Assembly: GCF_030813355.1 (NCBI RefSeq) | Contig: NZ_JAUSUD010000004.1 | Coordinates: forward strand, 62,001-126,000 | Length of the DNA: 64,000 bases | Source: Metabacillus malikii | Lineage (GTDB): Bacteria > Bacillota > Bacilli > Bacillales > Bacillaceae | Reading direction: 5' to 3' | Position numbers and translations under genes: made by a program | The notes under the pieces: model-generated | Databases searched by the model: none | What the model was told of the DNA's origin: nothing | What the model saw: the letters and a program-made list of their open reading frames with translations, nothing else | Shown here: one piece after another, positions 24,656 through 33,894 of the stretch | Numbering within the stretch: the stretch's first letter is position 1 | Layout: each line of letters starts with the position of its first letter

Positions 24656-25747
24656 TTATTTTACAAGATCCTCTATTTCTTGAATAATTAATTGTTGAAT
24701 TTCTTCCACCTTTGAAAAATCCATTGCATCGATATAATATGCCTCCAACTGGTCTCTTAACTCTTTCGCTTCTGCTAAATAGGATATCGCTTCTTTCATT
24801 TTATCCTTATATGCTTTTGTGGTTCGCTTAATTTCATCTTGATATTTTTCATCAGTGTTTGGGGCGATACATCTTTCATACATATCAACTATTTCATCTG
24901 ACTCCCGATCTGGAAAATACTCATGTGGAGCTGTACTATCGAAAATTGCTATACCTAGCTCACGAATAATGACCATATCTAAACTATTTGGGTCGAAACC
25001 ACAATGGTAAACCTCCACATCAAATCCTCTGGATTCACCATCTGAAACGATTTTTTTTAGCATTGTTGATTTACCAGAACCGGCTCTTCCTTTAATGAAG
25101 TATCTTTTAGGGACATCAGCTGTTAAGTTTTGGATAAAGTCAACTGCTCCATTAGGTGTAGCTGCACCCAGGAAACGATGTTTAATTGTTGGTTGTTTAT
25201 TTTGATAACCGTTTTTAAAAATCTTATCTATTAACTCATCAGTAAGTTTATTAGCCTCAGTAAAGTTCATGTTTGATATATAAATTTCTTCAATTTCGTC
25301 GTGTGCACGTAATGCACTTGCAAACGTATCGTAAGCTTTATTAAAAGTAGCAGAAATTTTTTCGTTTAATAAAAGAATTTCTTGCTTATACTCACGTAAT
25401 TTAGCTGAATTCCATGCAACACCTAAATTAATATACTCTTCGATGACACCAGGAGCCTTTGGTTCTATTACATGCGGTGCAGTACCGTCAACAATTCCTA
25501 TTTTATATGAAGGCAAAATGATTCCATCGATTGAATTATTGTCAGAAGAACAATGTAAATATTCAAGGTCAATCCCTTTTGACTCCATGATTTGACCTAT
25601 TTTATTCATTAAGGATGATTTTCCTGTACCTGGACCACCCTTTAATATATAAACACGCTCTAAACCTTCTAACGCACAATCATATAAACTATAAAACCCT
25701 TTTGCTGTGTTCCCACCTGCATAATAGTGGCGGATTGTTGTTGACAT
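24656..25747 (-). CDS. Duplicated P-loop ATPase, PRK06851 family
   Basis: A 363-aa protein built from two homologous halves. Walker A motifs are GGPGTGKSS at 37-45 and GRAGSGKST at 220-228, and each half also repeats a HC-x-x-D/N-N-S-x-D block (LHCSSDNNSID and YHCGFDPNSLD) and an F/VD-x-TAPH block (VDGTAPH and FDSTAPH). The family is restricted largely to spore-forming Firmicutes; its function is unknown and the second NTPase halves may bind different ligands. The start at 25747 follows AAAGGGTG; a longer reading has an internal-looking N-terminus. Monocistronic. Confidence 0.82.
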   Translation of the reverse strand: MSTTIRHYYAGGNTAKGFYSLYDCALEGLERVYILKGGPGTGKSSLMNKIGQIMESKGIDLEYLHCSSDNNSIDGIILPSYKIGIVDGTAPHVIEPKAPGVIEEYINLGVAWNSAKLREYKQEILLLNEKISATFNKAYDTFASALRAHDEIEEIYISNMNFTEANKLTDELIDKIFKNGYQNKQPTIKHRFLGAATPNGAVDFIQNLTADVPKRYFIKGRAGSGKSTMLKKIVSDGESRGFDVEVYHCGFDPNSLDMVIIRELGIAIFDSTAPHEYFPDRESDEIVDMYERCIAPNTDEKYQDEIKRTTKAYKDKMKEAISYLAEAKELRDQLEAYYIDAMDFSKVEEIQQLIIQEIEDLVK

Positions 25748-25892
25748 CTTTTTCACCCTTTCAGAGCTTTTCTCTTTCATATAATATGTTTCGACCTATT
25801 TAAGGGTGAATGCCTATTCAAGCTCAATTTAGAAATTGATACTTTTTTATCTTAATAGTTGTAGGAGGAGATTGAGTACCAAATCAATTAAT

Positions 25893-25918
25893 AAAAAAGG
25901 AGGCATTTGAGCCTCCGA
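25893..25918 (-). terminator. Terminator of fabF
   Basis: Stem GGAGGC/GCCTCC with a 6-nt loop; TTTTTTATT follows on the minus strand, 6 nt after the fabF stop. Confidence 0.85.
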
Positions 25919-25923
25919 AAATC

Positions 25924-27162
25924 TTATGTATATTTTTTGAAAATGAGCGTTGCATTATGGCCACCAAATCCTAACGAGTTTGATAACACAACTTGGACTT
26001 CCGCAGGTCTTGCCACATTTGGTACATAATCTAAATCTAGTTCTTCGTCTGGAGATTCATAATTGGTTGTTGGAGGTACGATGCTGTCTTTAATTGTTAA
26101 CAGTGAGAAGATTGCTTCGACAGCCCCTGTTGCACCTAAGAGATGACCAGTCATCGACTTGGTAGAACTAATTAACAGTTGTTGTGAATGCTTGCCAAAT
26201 ACCTCTTTAATCGCTATTGTTTCATATAAATCATTATAGTGTGTACTCGTTCCATGGGCATTAATATATTGAATGTCTTCAGGTTGAATACTAGCATCTT
26301 TTAATGCTTGCTTCATCGCTCTTTGCGCACCTTCTCCATCTGGAGCTGGTGTTGTAATATGGAATGCATCGCCTGTTGCACCATAACCAATCAATTCACC
26401 ATATATCTTTGCACCACGTGCAATTGCATGGTCTAATTCCTCAAGGATAAGAACGCCAGCTCCCTCTGCAATGACAAAGCCATCACGATTTCTATCAAAT
26501 GGACGGCTGGCTGTTTTTGGGTCAGGATTTGTACTTAAAGCTGTCATATTTGAAAAACCTGCAATCGTCATTTCAGTAATTGAGGCTTCAGCACCACCTG
26601 TTACCATCATATCAGCATCACCATTTTGAATCACTCGGAATGCATCACCGATTGAATTTGCACCTGATGCGCATGCTGTTACAGAACAATTGTTTATACC
26701 TTTTGCACCAATTTCAATTGATACGCGACCTGATGCCATATCTGGTATAAACATTGGGATGATAAATGGACTTACTCTTCTAGGTCCTTTATCTAAATAA
26801 CGTTTATGTTGCTCTTCAAAAGCATCAAGGCCACCGATGCCTGAGCCAATCCAGACACCCACTCGTTCTGGATTCACATTCTCTCCGATGTTAATCTTTC
26901 CATCTTGAATAGCCATTTTACTTGCTGCAATTGCAAAATGAGTAAACCTTGCCATTCTTCGGGCTTCTTTGCTATCTATATAATCATCAGGTTTAAAGTC
27001 CTTTACTTCTCCAGCCACTTTGACATTGAACTTTTCTGCATCTACCCTTGTAAGTGGTGCTATACCACTTTCACCCTTTTTTATCCGTTTCCAAGTAGTT
27101 GAAATATCATTTCCTAACGGTGTAACAGCACCAATTCCAGTAACAACGACTCTTTTTTTCAT
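25924..27162 (-). CDS. fabF: Beta-ketoacyl-ACP synthase II
   Basis: A 412-aa thiolase-fold enzyme that extends acyl-ACP with malonyl-ACP in fatty acid synthesis. Catalytic triad Cys164 in [10 protein letters not shown], His303 in NAHGTST and His340 in MTGHLLGA. Start ATG is seven nt after AGGAGG. It stands without fabH or other fab genes, so it may be a paralogue of the fabHA-fabF operon copy. The upstream sequence contains an 11-bp core resembling half of a FapR box (see rejected items). Confidence 0.93.
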   Translation of the reverse strand: MKKRVVVTGIGAVTPLGNDISTTWKRIKKGESGIAPLTRVDAEKFNVKVAGEVKDFKPDDYIDSKEARRMARFTHFAIAASKMAIQDGKINIGENVNPERVGVWIGSGIGGLDAFEEQHKRYLDKGPRRVSPFIIPMFIPDMASGRVSIEIGAKGINNCSVTACASGANSIGDAFRVIQNGDADMMVTGGAEASITEMTIAGFSNMTALSTNPDPKTASRPFDRNRDGFVIAEGAGVLILEELDHAIARGAKIYGELIGYGATGDAFHITTPAPDGEGAQRAMKQALKDASIQPEDIQYINAHGTSTHYNDLYETIAIKEVFGKHSQQLLISSTKSMTGHLLGATGAVEAIFSLLTIKDSIVPPTTNYESPDEELDLDYVPNVARPAEVQVVLSNSLGFGGHNATLIFKKYT

Positions 27163-27634
27163 GTTTGTTCCTCCTATTACTTAGTAGAAATTAATCATAA
27201 AACATTTTTATGACGATTAGAAAGAGCTTGCGAAATACTCCCAGGTAATATGGGGATCTATTAAGCTATGTTCTGCTTTTGTAAGAATTTCAACTCAACT
27301 TGTTGTTTTCAACAGTACCAGGTTGATTTTTTATTTGGATTGGTTAAAATAACGACATGACTAGATTTTACCAAAATTAAAAATGAAATATAAGCAATTG
27401 GCTCATAAAATTATATTATTTTTATTATTGGATGATGCTCTCCTATTAATATTTACTATTAAACAAAGTGACTAATTTAAGCATCGTAACTTTGGTTGGT
27501 GTGATGGAGAGTAACCGCATTATATTTCCTGCGAAATTTTGACTTGCCCTCAAATCAACGAATGACATATAATACACAATTACCAACAAATTTCTAGATA
27601 AGTTTTAAAAAAAGAGCCACATATAGTAGCTCTT
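27163..27634. other. 472-nt gap upstream of fabF, no gene
   Basis: Holds the fabF leader and the terminator at 27605-27636. The rest is AT-rich; I found no small gene with a plausible ribosome site and no clear regulatory RNA. Confidence 0.6.
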
Positions 27635-27636
27635 TT
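27605..27636 (-). terminator. Terminator of the DUF6376 lipoprotein gene
   Basis: Stem AAAGAGC/GCTCTTTT with an 11-nt loop and TTTTTTT on the minus strand; it overlaps the end of the gene. Confidence 0.85.
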
Positions 27637-28075
27637 ATTGATTCAGGTTTTCTACACTATTTAATAAGGAAGATACTTCATTTACAGTATTTAATAATTC
27701 ACTATTTTCTATTTGTTCTAATGAATATTCACCTGTTTCTAACATATTATTTACCTCTTCTAGTAATACTTCATTTGTATTTAATATCTCTTGGTGAACT
27801 TCTTCAGCTATTGCAGGGGCATTTATCTCATTAAATTGTGCAATTTCTTCTTTTAAAGTTATTAATTGTTCTTCTAGTTGCTCTAAAGAAACGCTATTAT
27901 TTTTTAAATCTTCAACCATTTGTGGTAGTTCTTCAGAAAATTCACTTAGTTCTGTAAGGTATGATTGTGCTTCTTGAACATAATCAATTGATTGATTCAC
28001 CTCATCCAAAAAAGAACAGGCTGACAACAACATTATCATTGAAACGATTGAACTGATTAATATTAGTTTTTTCAT
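27635..28075 (-). CDS. DUF6376-type lipoprotein
   Basis: A 146-aa lipoprotein: signal MKKLILISSIVSMIMLLSAC with the lipobox LSAC. The mature part is an almost all-helical, Glu/Leu/Asn-rich coiled-coil segment (ELSEFSEELPQMVEDLKNNSVSLEQLEEQLITLKEEIA). It resembles the DUF6376 lipoproteins of Bacillus. It has no enzyme motif and probably sits on the membrane surface. ATG after AGGAG; terminator directly after the stop. Confidence 0.78.
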   Translation of the reverse strand: MKKLILISSIVSMIMLLSACSFLDEVNQSIDYVQEAQSYLTELSEFSEELPQMVEDLKNNSVSLEQLEEQLITLKEEIAQFNEINAPAIAEEVHQEILNTNEVLLEEVNNMLETGEYSLEQIENSELLNTVNEVSSLLNSVENLNQ

Positions 28076-28285
28076 GTATAGCTCCTCTTAAGTATTTTTT
28101 ATTCTTGTTGTTATGTAATACGTTTATAAACTAAAAAGGTTTCCTTTTTCTATTTCAAATATGATATGGCCTAACAATTCAACATATATTGGCTTACTAT
28201 GGAGGAAAATGACCTTTTTATAAGTCAGGACATAATCCAACAATCGTTTTATATACTAACTTAAATGAATATTTCACCTATAATA

Positions 28286-29998
28286 CTATTTCTTAGAAAC
28301 TGTTTCTTTCCATCTATCCCTTAACCATTGTTTCAAAATACCTTTGCCCCACCCATCTTTATTCGTTTGCAATGTTTGGACTCTCCAATACATGGGCGGA
28401 TGTGGCATAAACTGAAAGGAAATAATTCTAAGTATCCACGATTCTCTCTCCAATGATGATGATACATTTTCATCTTTGTCATTTAACATTTGATATTCCA
28501 ACGATTTGTTTAAAGCGTTATCCTGAGCTATTGTTAGTGTCCGCAGGCTATTTGCCATCTGGATATGGCCACCTTTTAACAATTCTCCCCCTAAATGGTC
28601 AGCACGTACTTCCATCCATTGTGAAACAAAAGACAAATAGGTTGGAAATATCATCATCAATAGCCAAATGAGGAGAAATAATGGAGTCTTTAATGATTCA
28701 ATATTATCTATGTTCTGAATGATAGGTATTAAAGTTACTAATAAAATGAGTAAAAAACATATTCTCCAGATTTGTGTCCACATAATATCACGTTTCTTCA
28801 AATGGATCGATTCATGCGCGATGATTCCTTCAATTGTATCAAGTGGGAGCTTTAATGTTTGACTAGTTAATGTTATCATCCCCCGACCAATATTCATTCC
28901 GGTGGCTAACCCATTATAATCGGATGATTCCGTTTCATATAATTTGACATTCGATAAGCCAGCTTTTTTAAAAATAGGATCTGCTACAGAGATAATTTCT
29001 TGATTAGTTATTGCCTTTGCATCCATCGCTACTTTTAACACTACATCTGAAATCATGATATTTAGTATCCAGTAGCTTATCCCAGCTAACACTAATCCCC
29101 AAGTCGGTACTTGTAAGAAATATAAAATTAAGAGTAATGCACTGTAAGCAGATACTCCTTTCACAGTAGTGGCAAAATATAGTTTGCCAATTAGTCTCTT
29201 TATATTCTTTTTATGATAAAATGGCAAAACGTTCATTGTTTCTGCAGGCTGGTTTTTCATATACAAACTAAATATGTCTACCCACTTTTTCGAATCATTG
29301 AGTGTCAGATATAAAGTCTCGCCAGGCATTTCAATTTTCAATACATCGCGATTACTTGTTGTAAAGTCAACATTTGATGTAAATAGTGTAAATAATGGAT
29401 GAAGCTTTAAAATATCTACTGATGTTTCTAGCTGGAGATTTATACATTCAATAACAGGTATTTTCCTAGATTCATATTTAGACAGAATAAAAATTTCAGC
29501 ATTATCATGGTCGTAATAACATTTTACATTTTTAGCAATATGAATTCTCTTTACTAATTCTGTAAAGAAGGTAATAAATCCTAAAGTAATGATATATTTA
29601 AGAATGCTACTCTCTTTAGGTCCGTAGATTAGGAATAAAATCGCAAAGGCAAATGTCACAAAAAAGATTAATACATCAATAACTACTCTTTTTTTGTCAC
29701 GGAATAATTGCATCTCCTCTACCTGTGCAGCTATAAGTTGTTCTTTTACTTTATTGTATGAAGTTTTGTGAGGACGTAACTCAATAGCACTAGCATAACA
29801 ATAAGCTAATAAACCAAAATAAGTAAAGCCGTCTGGAAAAGAATGCACGTAAAAAATATAACAAATAGTTAATAACCCACATAGGATTTCGACAAAGTAA
29901 CCTAGTTTTTTATTTATTCGCCCCGATAGCATCCCAATATAATGAAGCATCACACCTAGTATCATAACGATTAAATAATTGAGAAATGTTTCAAACAT
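28286..29998 (-). CDS. M48 family membrane metalloprotease
   Basis: A 570-aa membrane protease. Several N-terminal membrane helices precede the protease region with the zinc site HESIH in GIIAHESIHLKKRD and a third ligand in EVRADHLGGELLKG, as in HtpX/STE24-type M48 peptidases. It also has membrane segments around and after the zinc site. The first 330 residues are larger than in HtpX and include a non-membrane segment of about 80 residues (KCYYDHDNAEIFILSKYES); no family is known for that part. The gene begins with ATG after AGAGGTG and stands alone. Confidence 0.85.
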   Translation of the reverse strand: MFETFLNYLIVMILGVMLHYIGMLSGRINKKLGYFVEILCGLLTICYIFYVHSFPDGFTYFGLLAYCYASAIELRPHKTSYNKVKEQLIAAQVEEMQLFRDKKRVVIDVLIFFVTFAFAILFLIYGPKESSILKYIITLGFITFFTELVKRIHIAKNVKCYYDHDNAEIFILSKYESRKIPVIECINLQLETSVDILKLHPLFTLFTSNVDFTTSNRDVLKIEMPGETLYLTLNDSKKWVDIFSLYMKNQPAETMNVLPFYHKKNIKRLIGKLYFATTVKGVSAYSALLLILYFLQVPTWGLVLAGISYWILNIMISDVVLKVAMDAKAITNQEIISVADPIFKKAGLSNVKLYETESSDYNGLATGMNIGRGMITLTSQTLKLPLDTIEGIIAHESIHLKKRDIMWTQIWRICFLLILLVTLIPIIQNIDNIESLKTPLFLLIWLLMMIFPTYLSFVSQWMEVRADHLGGELLKGGHIQMANSLRTLTIAQDNALNKSLEYQMLNDKDENVSSSLERESWILRIISFQFMPHPPMYWRVQTLQTNKDGWGKGILKQWLRDRWKETVSKK

Positions 29999-30066
29999 AG
30001 GCTCACCTCTTAGGATAATTTCATTTAATGTAACAATTAGGTATTTTTTGAAATAAAGTTGAATAG

Positions 30067-30100
30067 TAAAAAGGTTAACTACAATGGGTTAACCTTTTTT
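30067..30100. terminator. Terminator between the 38-aa gene and M48 gene
   Basis: Perfect stem AAAGGTTAAC/GGTTAACCTTTTTT with a 6-nt loop and T runs on both strands. On the minus strand it ends the transcript of the small gene at 30197. Confidence 0.8.
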
Positions 30101-30196
30101 GTGCAATATGTAATTGGCTAATTTCTACTATTGTTCTTCCATTGCATTCACTAAGTTAAGTACATTGAATGATTTAAAATGTATTATTGAAATTAA

Positions 30197-30313
30197 TTAT
30201 TCCTTAATCACTAACCACTTCAAGAAATCTTGTTCTTTTTTAGTCAGGAATCTTCCTAAATCTTCTGAAAAATAAACATATAGTTCAATATATCTTTTTG
30301 CCCTTTCGTCCAT
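30197..30313 (-). CDS. Unrecognised 38-aa small protein
   Basis: Thirty-eight codons, ATG seven nt after GGGGGT. The product MDERAKRYIELYVYFSEDLG is a single likely amphipathic helix, followed by FLTKKEQDFLKWLVIKE, a second one. The two-helix hairpin with a conserved-looking Lys/Phe face resembles in size small protein-interaction regulators such as Sda, but I do not see Sda sequence. A strong terminator follows and the ribosome site is good, so it is a real gene. Confidence 0.55.
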   Translation of the reverse strand: MDERAKRYIELYVYFSEDLGRFLTKKEQDFLKWLVIKE

Positions 30314-30570
30314 AACGTACCCCCAGCAATTATATTAATCATTCTATAATCGTAAATTTAAATAAGCATCTTAAATAGACTATTATATTTTAACATGAAA
30401 TGGTAACAGAATATATGAGAATTCCCTAATTTTTTGCATTTTTAAATTCTCCACAAAATGAAATAATTTATTGGAAACTACACATAATATTAGAAGTTTC
30501 ATCAGACATAAATTGATTACTCTTTTCGTTTCAATACGTAAAAAGTAAAAATGTTAGGTGGTGAACAAAA
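30314..30570. other. Gap of 257 nt between divergent small genes
   Basis: Contains the back-to-back promoters of the 38-aa minus-strand gene and the plus-strand small lipoprotein. I cannot place the core elements with confidence. Confidence 0.5.
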
Positions 30571-30687
30571 TTGAGGAAACTACTTATCCTATTATTAGCT
30601 TCATTTTTGGCAACAGCATTTGTAGGCTGTGATGATGAGCCTGGCGAAGACGAGATTGGAGACGGTGAGATTAACGACGAAGAATAA
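30571..30687 (+). CDS. Small acidic lipoprotein, 38 aa
   Basis: TTG start behind GGTGGTGA. The product has a lipoprotein signal (RKLLILLLASFLATAFVGC with Cys19) followed by only 20 residues, DDEPGEDEIGDGEINDEE, almost all acidic. This is a minimal lipoprotein whose mature part is a negatively charged tail on the outer membrane face. A long hairpin follows 8 nt after the stop. Function unknown. Confidence 0.6.
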   Translation: MRKLLILLLASFLATAFVGCDDEPGEDEIGDGEINDEE

Positions 30688-30694
30688 ATATGAT

Positions 30695-30790
30695 GAGGGT
30701 GACTTCAAATGCTTCAACTCTTTAAACATCCGAGATAAATGAAATTTAACATTTTATTTATCAATATGAGAGATTACCATTGTCACCCTC
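30695..30790 (+). terminator. Compound hairpin after the small lipoprotein
   Basis: Outer stem GAGGGTGAC (30695-30703)/GTCACCCTC (30782-30790) and inner GATAAATGAAAT (30734-30745)/ATTTTATTTATC (30751-30762). It has no clear U-tract. It is one of the compound hairpins noted in the findings. Confidence 0.55.
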
Positions 30791-30906
30791 TATATATAGG
30801 ACTTACTGTAAAGTTATTCTTTAAGATGGACCATATAAAACAACTAAGTAAGATAATAAATTGCTTCAAAATCAGCTATGTTTAATAACTTGATTCTGGA
30901 GCGATT

Positions 30907-31422
30907 TCAGTAAGATTTTACTCTCGAAAGTATATACGCGCCAATGGCTTGAATAATTGTTTTGACGATTACTTGACCTATTATTGCAGCAGGAACAGCT
31001 TCCCATGATAAAAAGTTTGCCCCAATTGGACTAAGACCGATAATCACAAAAATAGCTGAGTCCAGTAGACCCCCTACTATGCCACTGTAAAATACGCGCC
31101 AGCTCATCGGTAAATTCAATCTTGTATAAATTTCTGTATCTGTTGTTTCTGATATTAAAAAAGAAACAGCTGAAGCAAGTACAATTACCATTGTATCACC
31201 TAATAAAAAAGAAACTATTGCAGACAAGATTAGAGCTAGCCCGATAAATCCGTACGTTTTCTTTCTCCCAAATTTATTTTGAACAAGGTCTCGAAGAATG
31301 AAAGTTGCTCCAATTAATAATGTACCCATTGGTATGATAAATATTGATAGTGTTAATGGTTGAAACGCAGCAGTAATAACATTAGCTAATACAATTGATG
31401 TTAGGTAAAAAATAATTCTCAT
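30907..31422 (-). CDS. VUT family membrane transporter
   Basis: A 171-aa five-to-six-helix membrane protein of the VUT/YhhQ (DUF165) family, which includes queuosine-precursor and vitamin transporters. Visible features are PMGTLLIGATFILRDLVQNKFGRKKTY near 32-58 and a C-terminal IGQVIVKTIIQAIGAYIL helix. The substrate is unknown; no preQ1 riboswitch was seen upstream. ATG follows AAAGGTG. Confidence 0.83.
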   Translation of the reverse strand: MRIIFYLTSIVLANVITAAFQPLTLSIFIIPMGTLLIGATFILRDLVQNKFGRKKTYGFIGLALILSAIVSFLLGDTMVIVLASAVSFLISETTDTEIYTRLNLPMSWRVFYSGIVGGLLDSAIFVIIGLSPIGANFLSWEAVPAAIIGQVIVKTIIQAIGAYILSRVKSY

Positions 31423-31509
31423 TTCATAATCACCTTTACTGTAAATGAATTAAATCTGTCACTGTTTATTAAATTGACTGTTTTGCATTGTTTTATTACT
31501 AATTGTCAT

Positions 31510-31686
31510 CTAATGTTGATTGTAGCAAGTAACATTCGAATTCCATATCACGAAAAAGCTTAGGCTATATCCTACATAAGGAATCATAATCCCCGCCACC
31601 AATGAAATAGCTGCCTCCGCTGGTTGATTATCAAAGCCTAGAACACTGTATGCGTAGCTTTGATAATTAACAATTAACAAATTGCT
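31510..31686 (-). pseudogene. Relic of a membrane-protein gene (fragment)
   Basis: A 58-codon stretch without a start or ribosome site that reads as a protein: a hydrophobic core AAISLVAGIMIPYVGYSLSFFVIW preceded by a polar segment YAYSVLGFDNQPAE. It is GC-richer than its surroundings. I do not recognise the parent family; it may be a degraded transporter or membrane protein. Confidence 0.35.
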
Positions 31687-31933
31687 TTAATAAGTGCTTA
31701 TCAAATTGAGGTAAGTATTTTAAAGCATGACTAACAGTTTAATGAATAAGTTAATAAGACAACAGTCAATGCAAGAAAAATTAATTATACCGAAGCATCA
31801 TAAGAATTTAAACTAAAAAGGTTAAATTTCATGAACTTTTCACGATTTAAGCAAAGCTTGACTAAGTTGTTAAATAAAGTAATAAATCATTTTTATAGTT
31901 AGCTAAGAAATGTTGTTCTTTTTTAAGGTGTGT

Positions 31934-31985
31934 TATAATAAATCAACTGATGTTATAAATTCTTACATCAAGTTTATTAGTTGAT
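31934..31985 (+). promoter_or_regulatory. moaA promoter and leader hairpin
   Basis: A -10 TATAAT at 31934-31939 precedes a structured leader: AATCAACT/AGTTGATT outer and GATGT/ACATC inner pairs at 31941-31985. The hairpin starts right after the -10 and ends about 40 nt before the start codon. Its role, stability or regulation, is unknown. Confidence 0.45.
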
Positions 31986-32025
31986 TCCACTAGATAACTA
32001 ATCAATAAGAGTGGGAGTGATAGGA

Positions 32026-33048
32026 ATGACACAAAACTATACAGTCCAAGATTATTTTAACCGTCCCCTACGAGATTTACGAATTTCTGTAACTGATAAG
32101 TGTAATTTTCGTTGTACATACTGTATGCCAGCAGAAATATTTGGCCCTGATTTCCCCTTTTTGAAGAAATCGGAATTGTTAACATATGAAGAAATTGAAC
32201 GTTTAAGCAAGATTTTTATACAATCACTAGGTGTTCGTAAAATAAGAATAACTGGTGGAGAGCCTTTGATGAGAAAAGATCTAGCGACGTTGATTCATCA
32301 TTTGAGCCAGATTGAAGGTGGGGTCGATATTGCGATGACAACAAACGGAGTGCTATTACCTCAATATGCGAAGGAGCTAAAGGAAGCCGGCTTACAAAGA
32401 GTTTCAATAAGTCTCGATTCATTAGAAGATGAAACATTTGGAAAAATCAACGGTCGAGGAGTTTCGGTAAGTGCTGTCTTAGATGGAATCGATGCAGCTG
32501 AAAAAGCTGGACTGGGGATAAAAATAAATATGGTCGTAAAGCGAGGAATGAACGAACATGAAGTTTTACCTATGGCGCAATACTTCCGTAAGCGTGGACA
32601 TATCATTCGATTTATAGAGTTTATGGATGTAGGAAATTCGAATAATTGGAATTTAGATGACGTATATTCAAAAAAGCAGATTATTGATACAATCCATAAA
32701 CGCATGCCCCTTGAGCCTATTAAACCTAATTATGTAGGGGAAGTTGCAACTAGATATCGTTATGTTGGGTCAGATAAAGAAATTGGCGTTATTTCTTCTG
32801 TATCGGATGCATTTTGTTCATCGTGTAATCGCGCACGACTAGCAGCAAATGGTACACTGTACACCTGCTTATTTGCTTCAAAAGGGCATGATTTGCGGGA
32901 ATTACTGAGAACTAATAAGTCAGACATTGACTTAGAACATGCAATCATCGAGATATGGAATGGAAGAAAAGATAAATATTCTGTCGATAGAAATAATCAA
33001 ACTCAATCCGTACGTAAGAAAATTGAAATGTCACACATCGGGGGTTAA
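32026..33048 (+). CDS. moaA: GTP 3',8-cyclase (molybdenum cofactor synthesis)
   Basis: A 340-aa radical SAM enzyme that rearranges GTP to a cyclic intermediate in the first step of molybdopterin synthesis. N-terminal cluster CxxxCxxC (Cys26, Cys30, Cys33, in CNFRCTYCM), a C-terminal second cluster in [19 protein letters not shown], and the C-terminal GG (SHIGG) needed for activity. The ATG at 32026 follows GGGAG; a GTG five codons upstream is less likely. No other moa or mo genes are nearby, so it depends on a remote cluster. Confidence 0.94.
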   Translation: MTQNYTVQDYFNRPLRDLRISVTDKCNFRCTYCMPAEIFGPDFPFLKKSELLTYEEIERLSKIFIQSLGVRKIRITGGEPLMRKDLATLIHHLSQIEGGVDIAMTTNGVLLPQYAKELKEAGLQRVSISLDSLEDETFGKINGRGVSVSAVLDGIDAAEKAGLGIKINMVVKRGMNEHEVLPMAQYFRKRGHIIRFIEFMDVGNSNNWNLDDVYSKKQIIDTIHKRMPLEPIKPNYVGEVATRYRYVGSDKEIGVISSVSDAFCSSCNRARLAANGTLYTCLFASKGHDLRELLRTNKSDIDLEHAIIEIWNGRKDKYSVDRNNQTQSVRKKIEMSHIGG

Positions 33049-33096
33049 GGGATAATTGATAGGATAAAAATTAAAATAATTAACATAGAGAACTTA

Positions 33097-33144
33097 AAAC
33101 AACGCCAATCATTGTAGATATATTAATAGATTGGCGTTGTTTTT
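33097..33144 (+). terminator. Terminator of moaA
   Basis: Stem AAACAACGCCAATC/GATTGGCGTTGTTTTT with a loop of 18 nt, 50 nt after the moaA stop. Confidence 0.9.
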
Positions 33145-33150
33145 AGATTA

Positions 33151-33370
33151 GGCTCTTTTCTAAAAGATTGTGGCTTTTTGCACTAACCTTTTTAAGGGTT
33201 TGTTGGAGCGGAAGTGCGAGACTCCTGCGGGATGCGTGGGAGAGGTGAGACCCCGCAGGCGTTTACGCTGAGGAGGCTCACCACCCACCCCGCGGAAAGC
33301 GAGTACTGTAGCGGAGACAAACCCTAAACGACAACTCAGTTAAAAGCAACAATGTTTACGAAAACAGCCT
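33151..33370 (+). repeat. Intergenic repeat, copy B (about 220 bp)
   Basis: Best-preserved copy. The ends GGCTCTTTTCTAAAAGATTG and CAATGTTTACGAAAACAGCC are imperfect inverted repeats. The core has GACTCCTGCGGGATGCGTGG, GAGACCCCGCAGGCG, GAGGAGGCTCACC and GGAAAGCGAGTACT. The whole element can fold into one long hairpin. No ORF. Confidence 0.85.
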
Positions 33371-33378
33371 TAGATTAA

Positions 33379-33894
33379 TCAGTGAGCAGGCATTTCTGTA
33401 TGCTCTTTTGTCATTTTTTTATTTTTATAATTTGTCAGTTGTTGCTTTAATAAAGGAAGCAATAATCCATCTCCACCATAGTAATAGCTAGCTGTGCCAG
33501 CTGCCAAGAGTAATATAGCAGCAGTATAAAGGATTGGGTTTGTACTAACTGTTCCCGCTAATAAGAAATTTAAATTCATAAACGCACCTGCTAATAAAGC
33601 GGGAATAGTTGCAACACCTAGTAATAATCCTACACCAACTAAAACCTCACCCCAAGGTATTAAAATGTTGAATAACTCAATATTCGGTAATGCAAAGGTT
33701 TCTAAAAATGTTGCATACCACCCTGCAACTGCTGGATGTTCTCCTCCTGCTTGAGCAATAGCACCGTTAATAAATCCTGTTGCATCGAAGCCGTCAGCAA
33801 CCTTATGAATTCCAGCTTCAAGCCACTTAAATCCTAACCAAACTCTTAAAATAGTCCAAATAATTGCGATTTTCGGTCCTCTTAGCCACATCAT
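33379..33894 (-). CDS. DoxX family membrane protein
   Basis: A 171-aa membrane protein with about four helices, of the DoxX family (thiosulfate:quinone oxidoreductase-like subunit and quinone-associated membrane proteins). The motifs RVWLGFKWLEAGIHKVADGFD and WGEVLVGVGLLLGVATIPALLAG are typical. A hydrophilic Lys-rich tail follows. Start ATG 33894 follows GGGAG; TTG three codons upstream is too close. Its electron-transfer partner is unknown. Confidence 0.83.
   Translation of the reverse strand: MMWLRGPKIAIIWTILRVWLGFKWLEAGIHKVADGFDATGFINGAIAQAGGEHPAVAGWYATFLETFALPNIELFNILIPWGEVLVGVGLLLGVATIPALLAGAFMNLNFLLAGTVSTNPILYTAAILLLAAGTASYYYGGDGLLLPLLKQQLTNYKNKKMTKEHTEMPAH

Larger units (their letters stand above)
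31423..32025. other. 603-nt gap upstream of moaA
   Basis: Contains a protein-like relic on the minus strand at 31510-31686, an AT-rich stretch in which I recognise nothing (31690-31930), and the moaA promoter and leader hairpin (31934-31985). Confidence 0.6.

Noticed and set aside
27312-27330. FapR-like half site upstream of fabF
   Set aside because: The core AACCTGGTACT matches the centre of the FapR consensus, but the outer TTAG and CTAA arms are missing and the promoter could not be placed.
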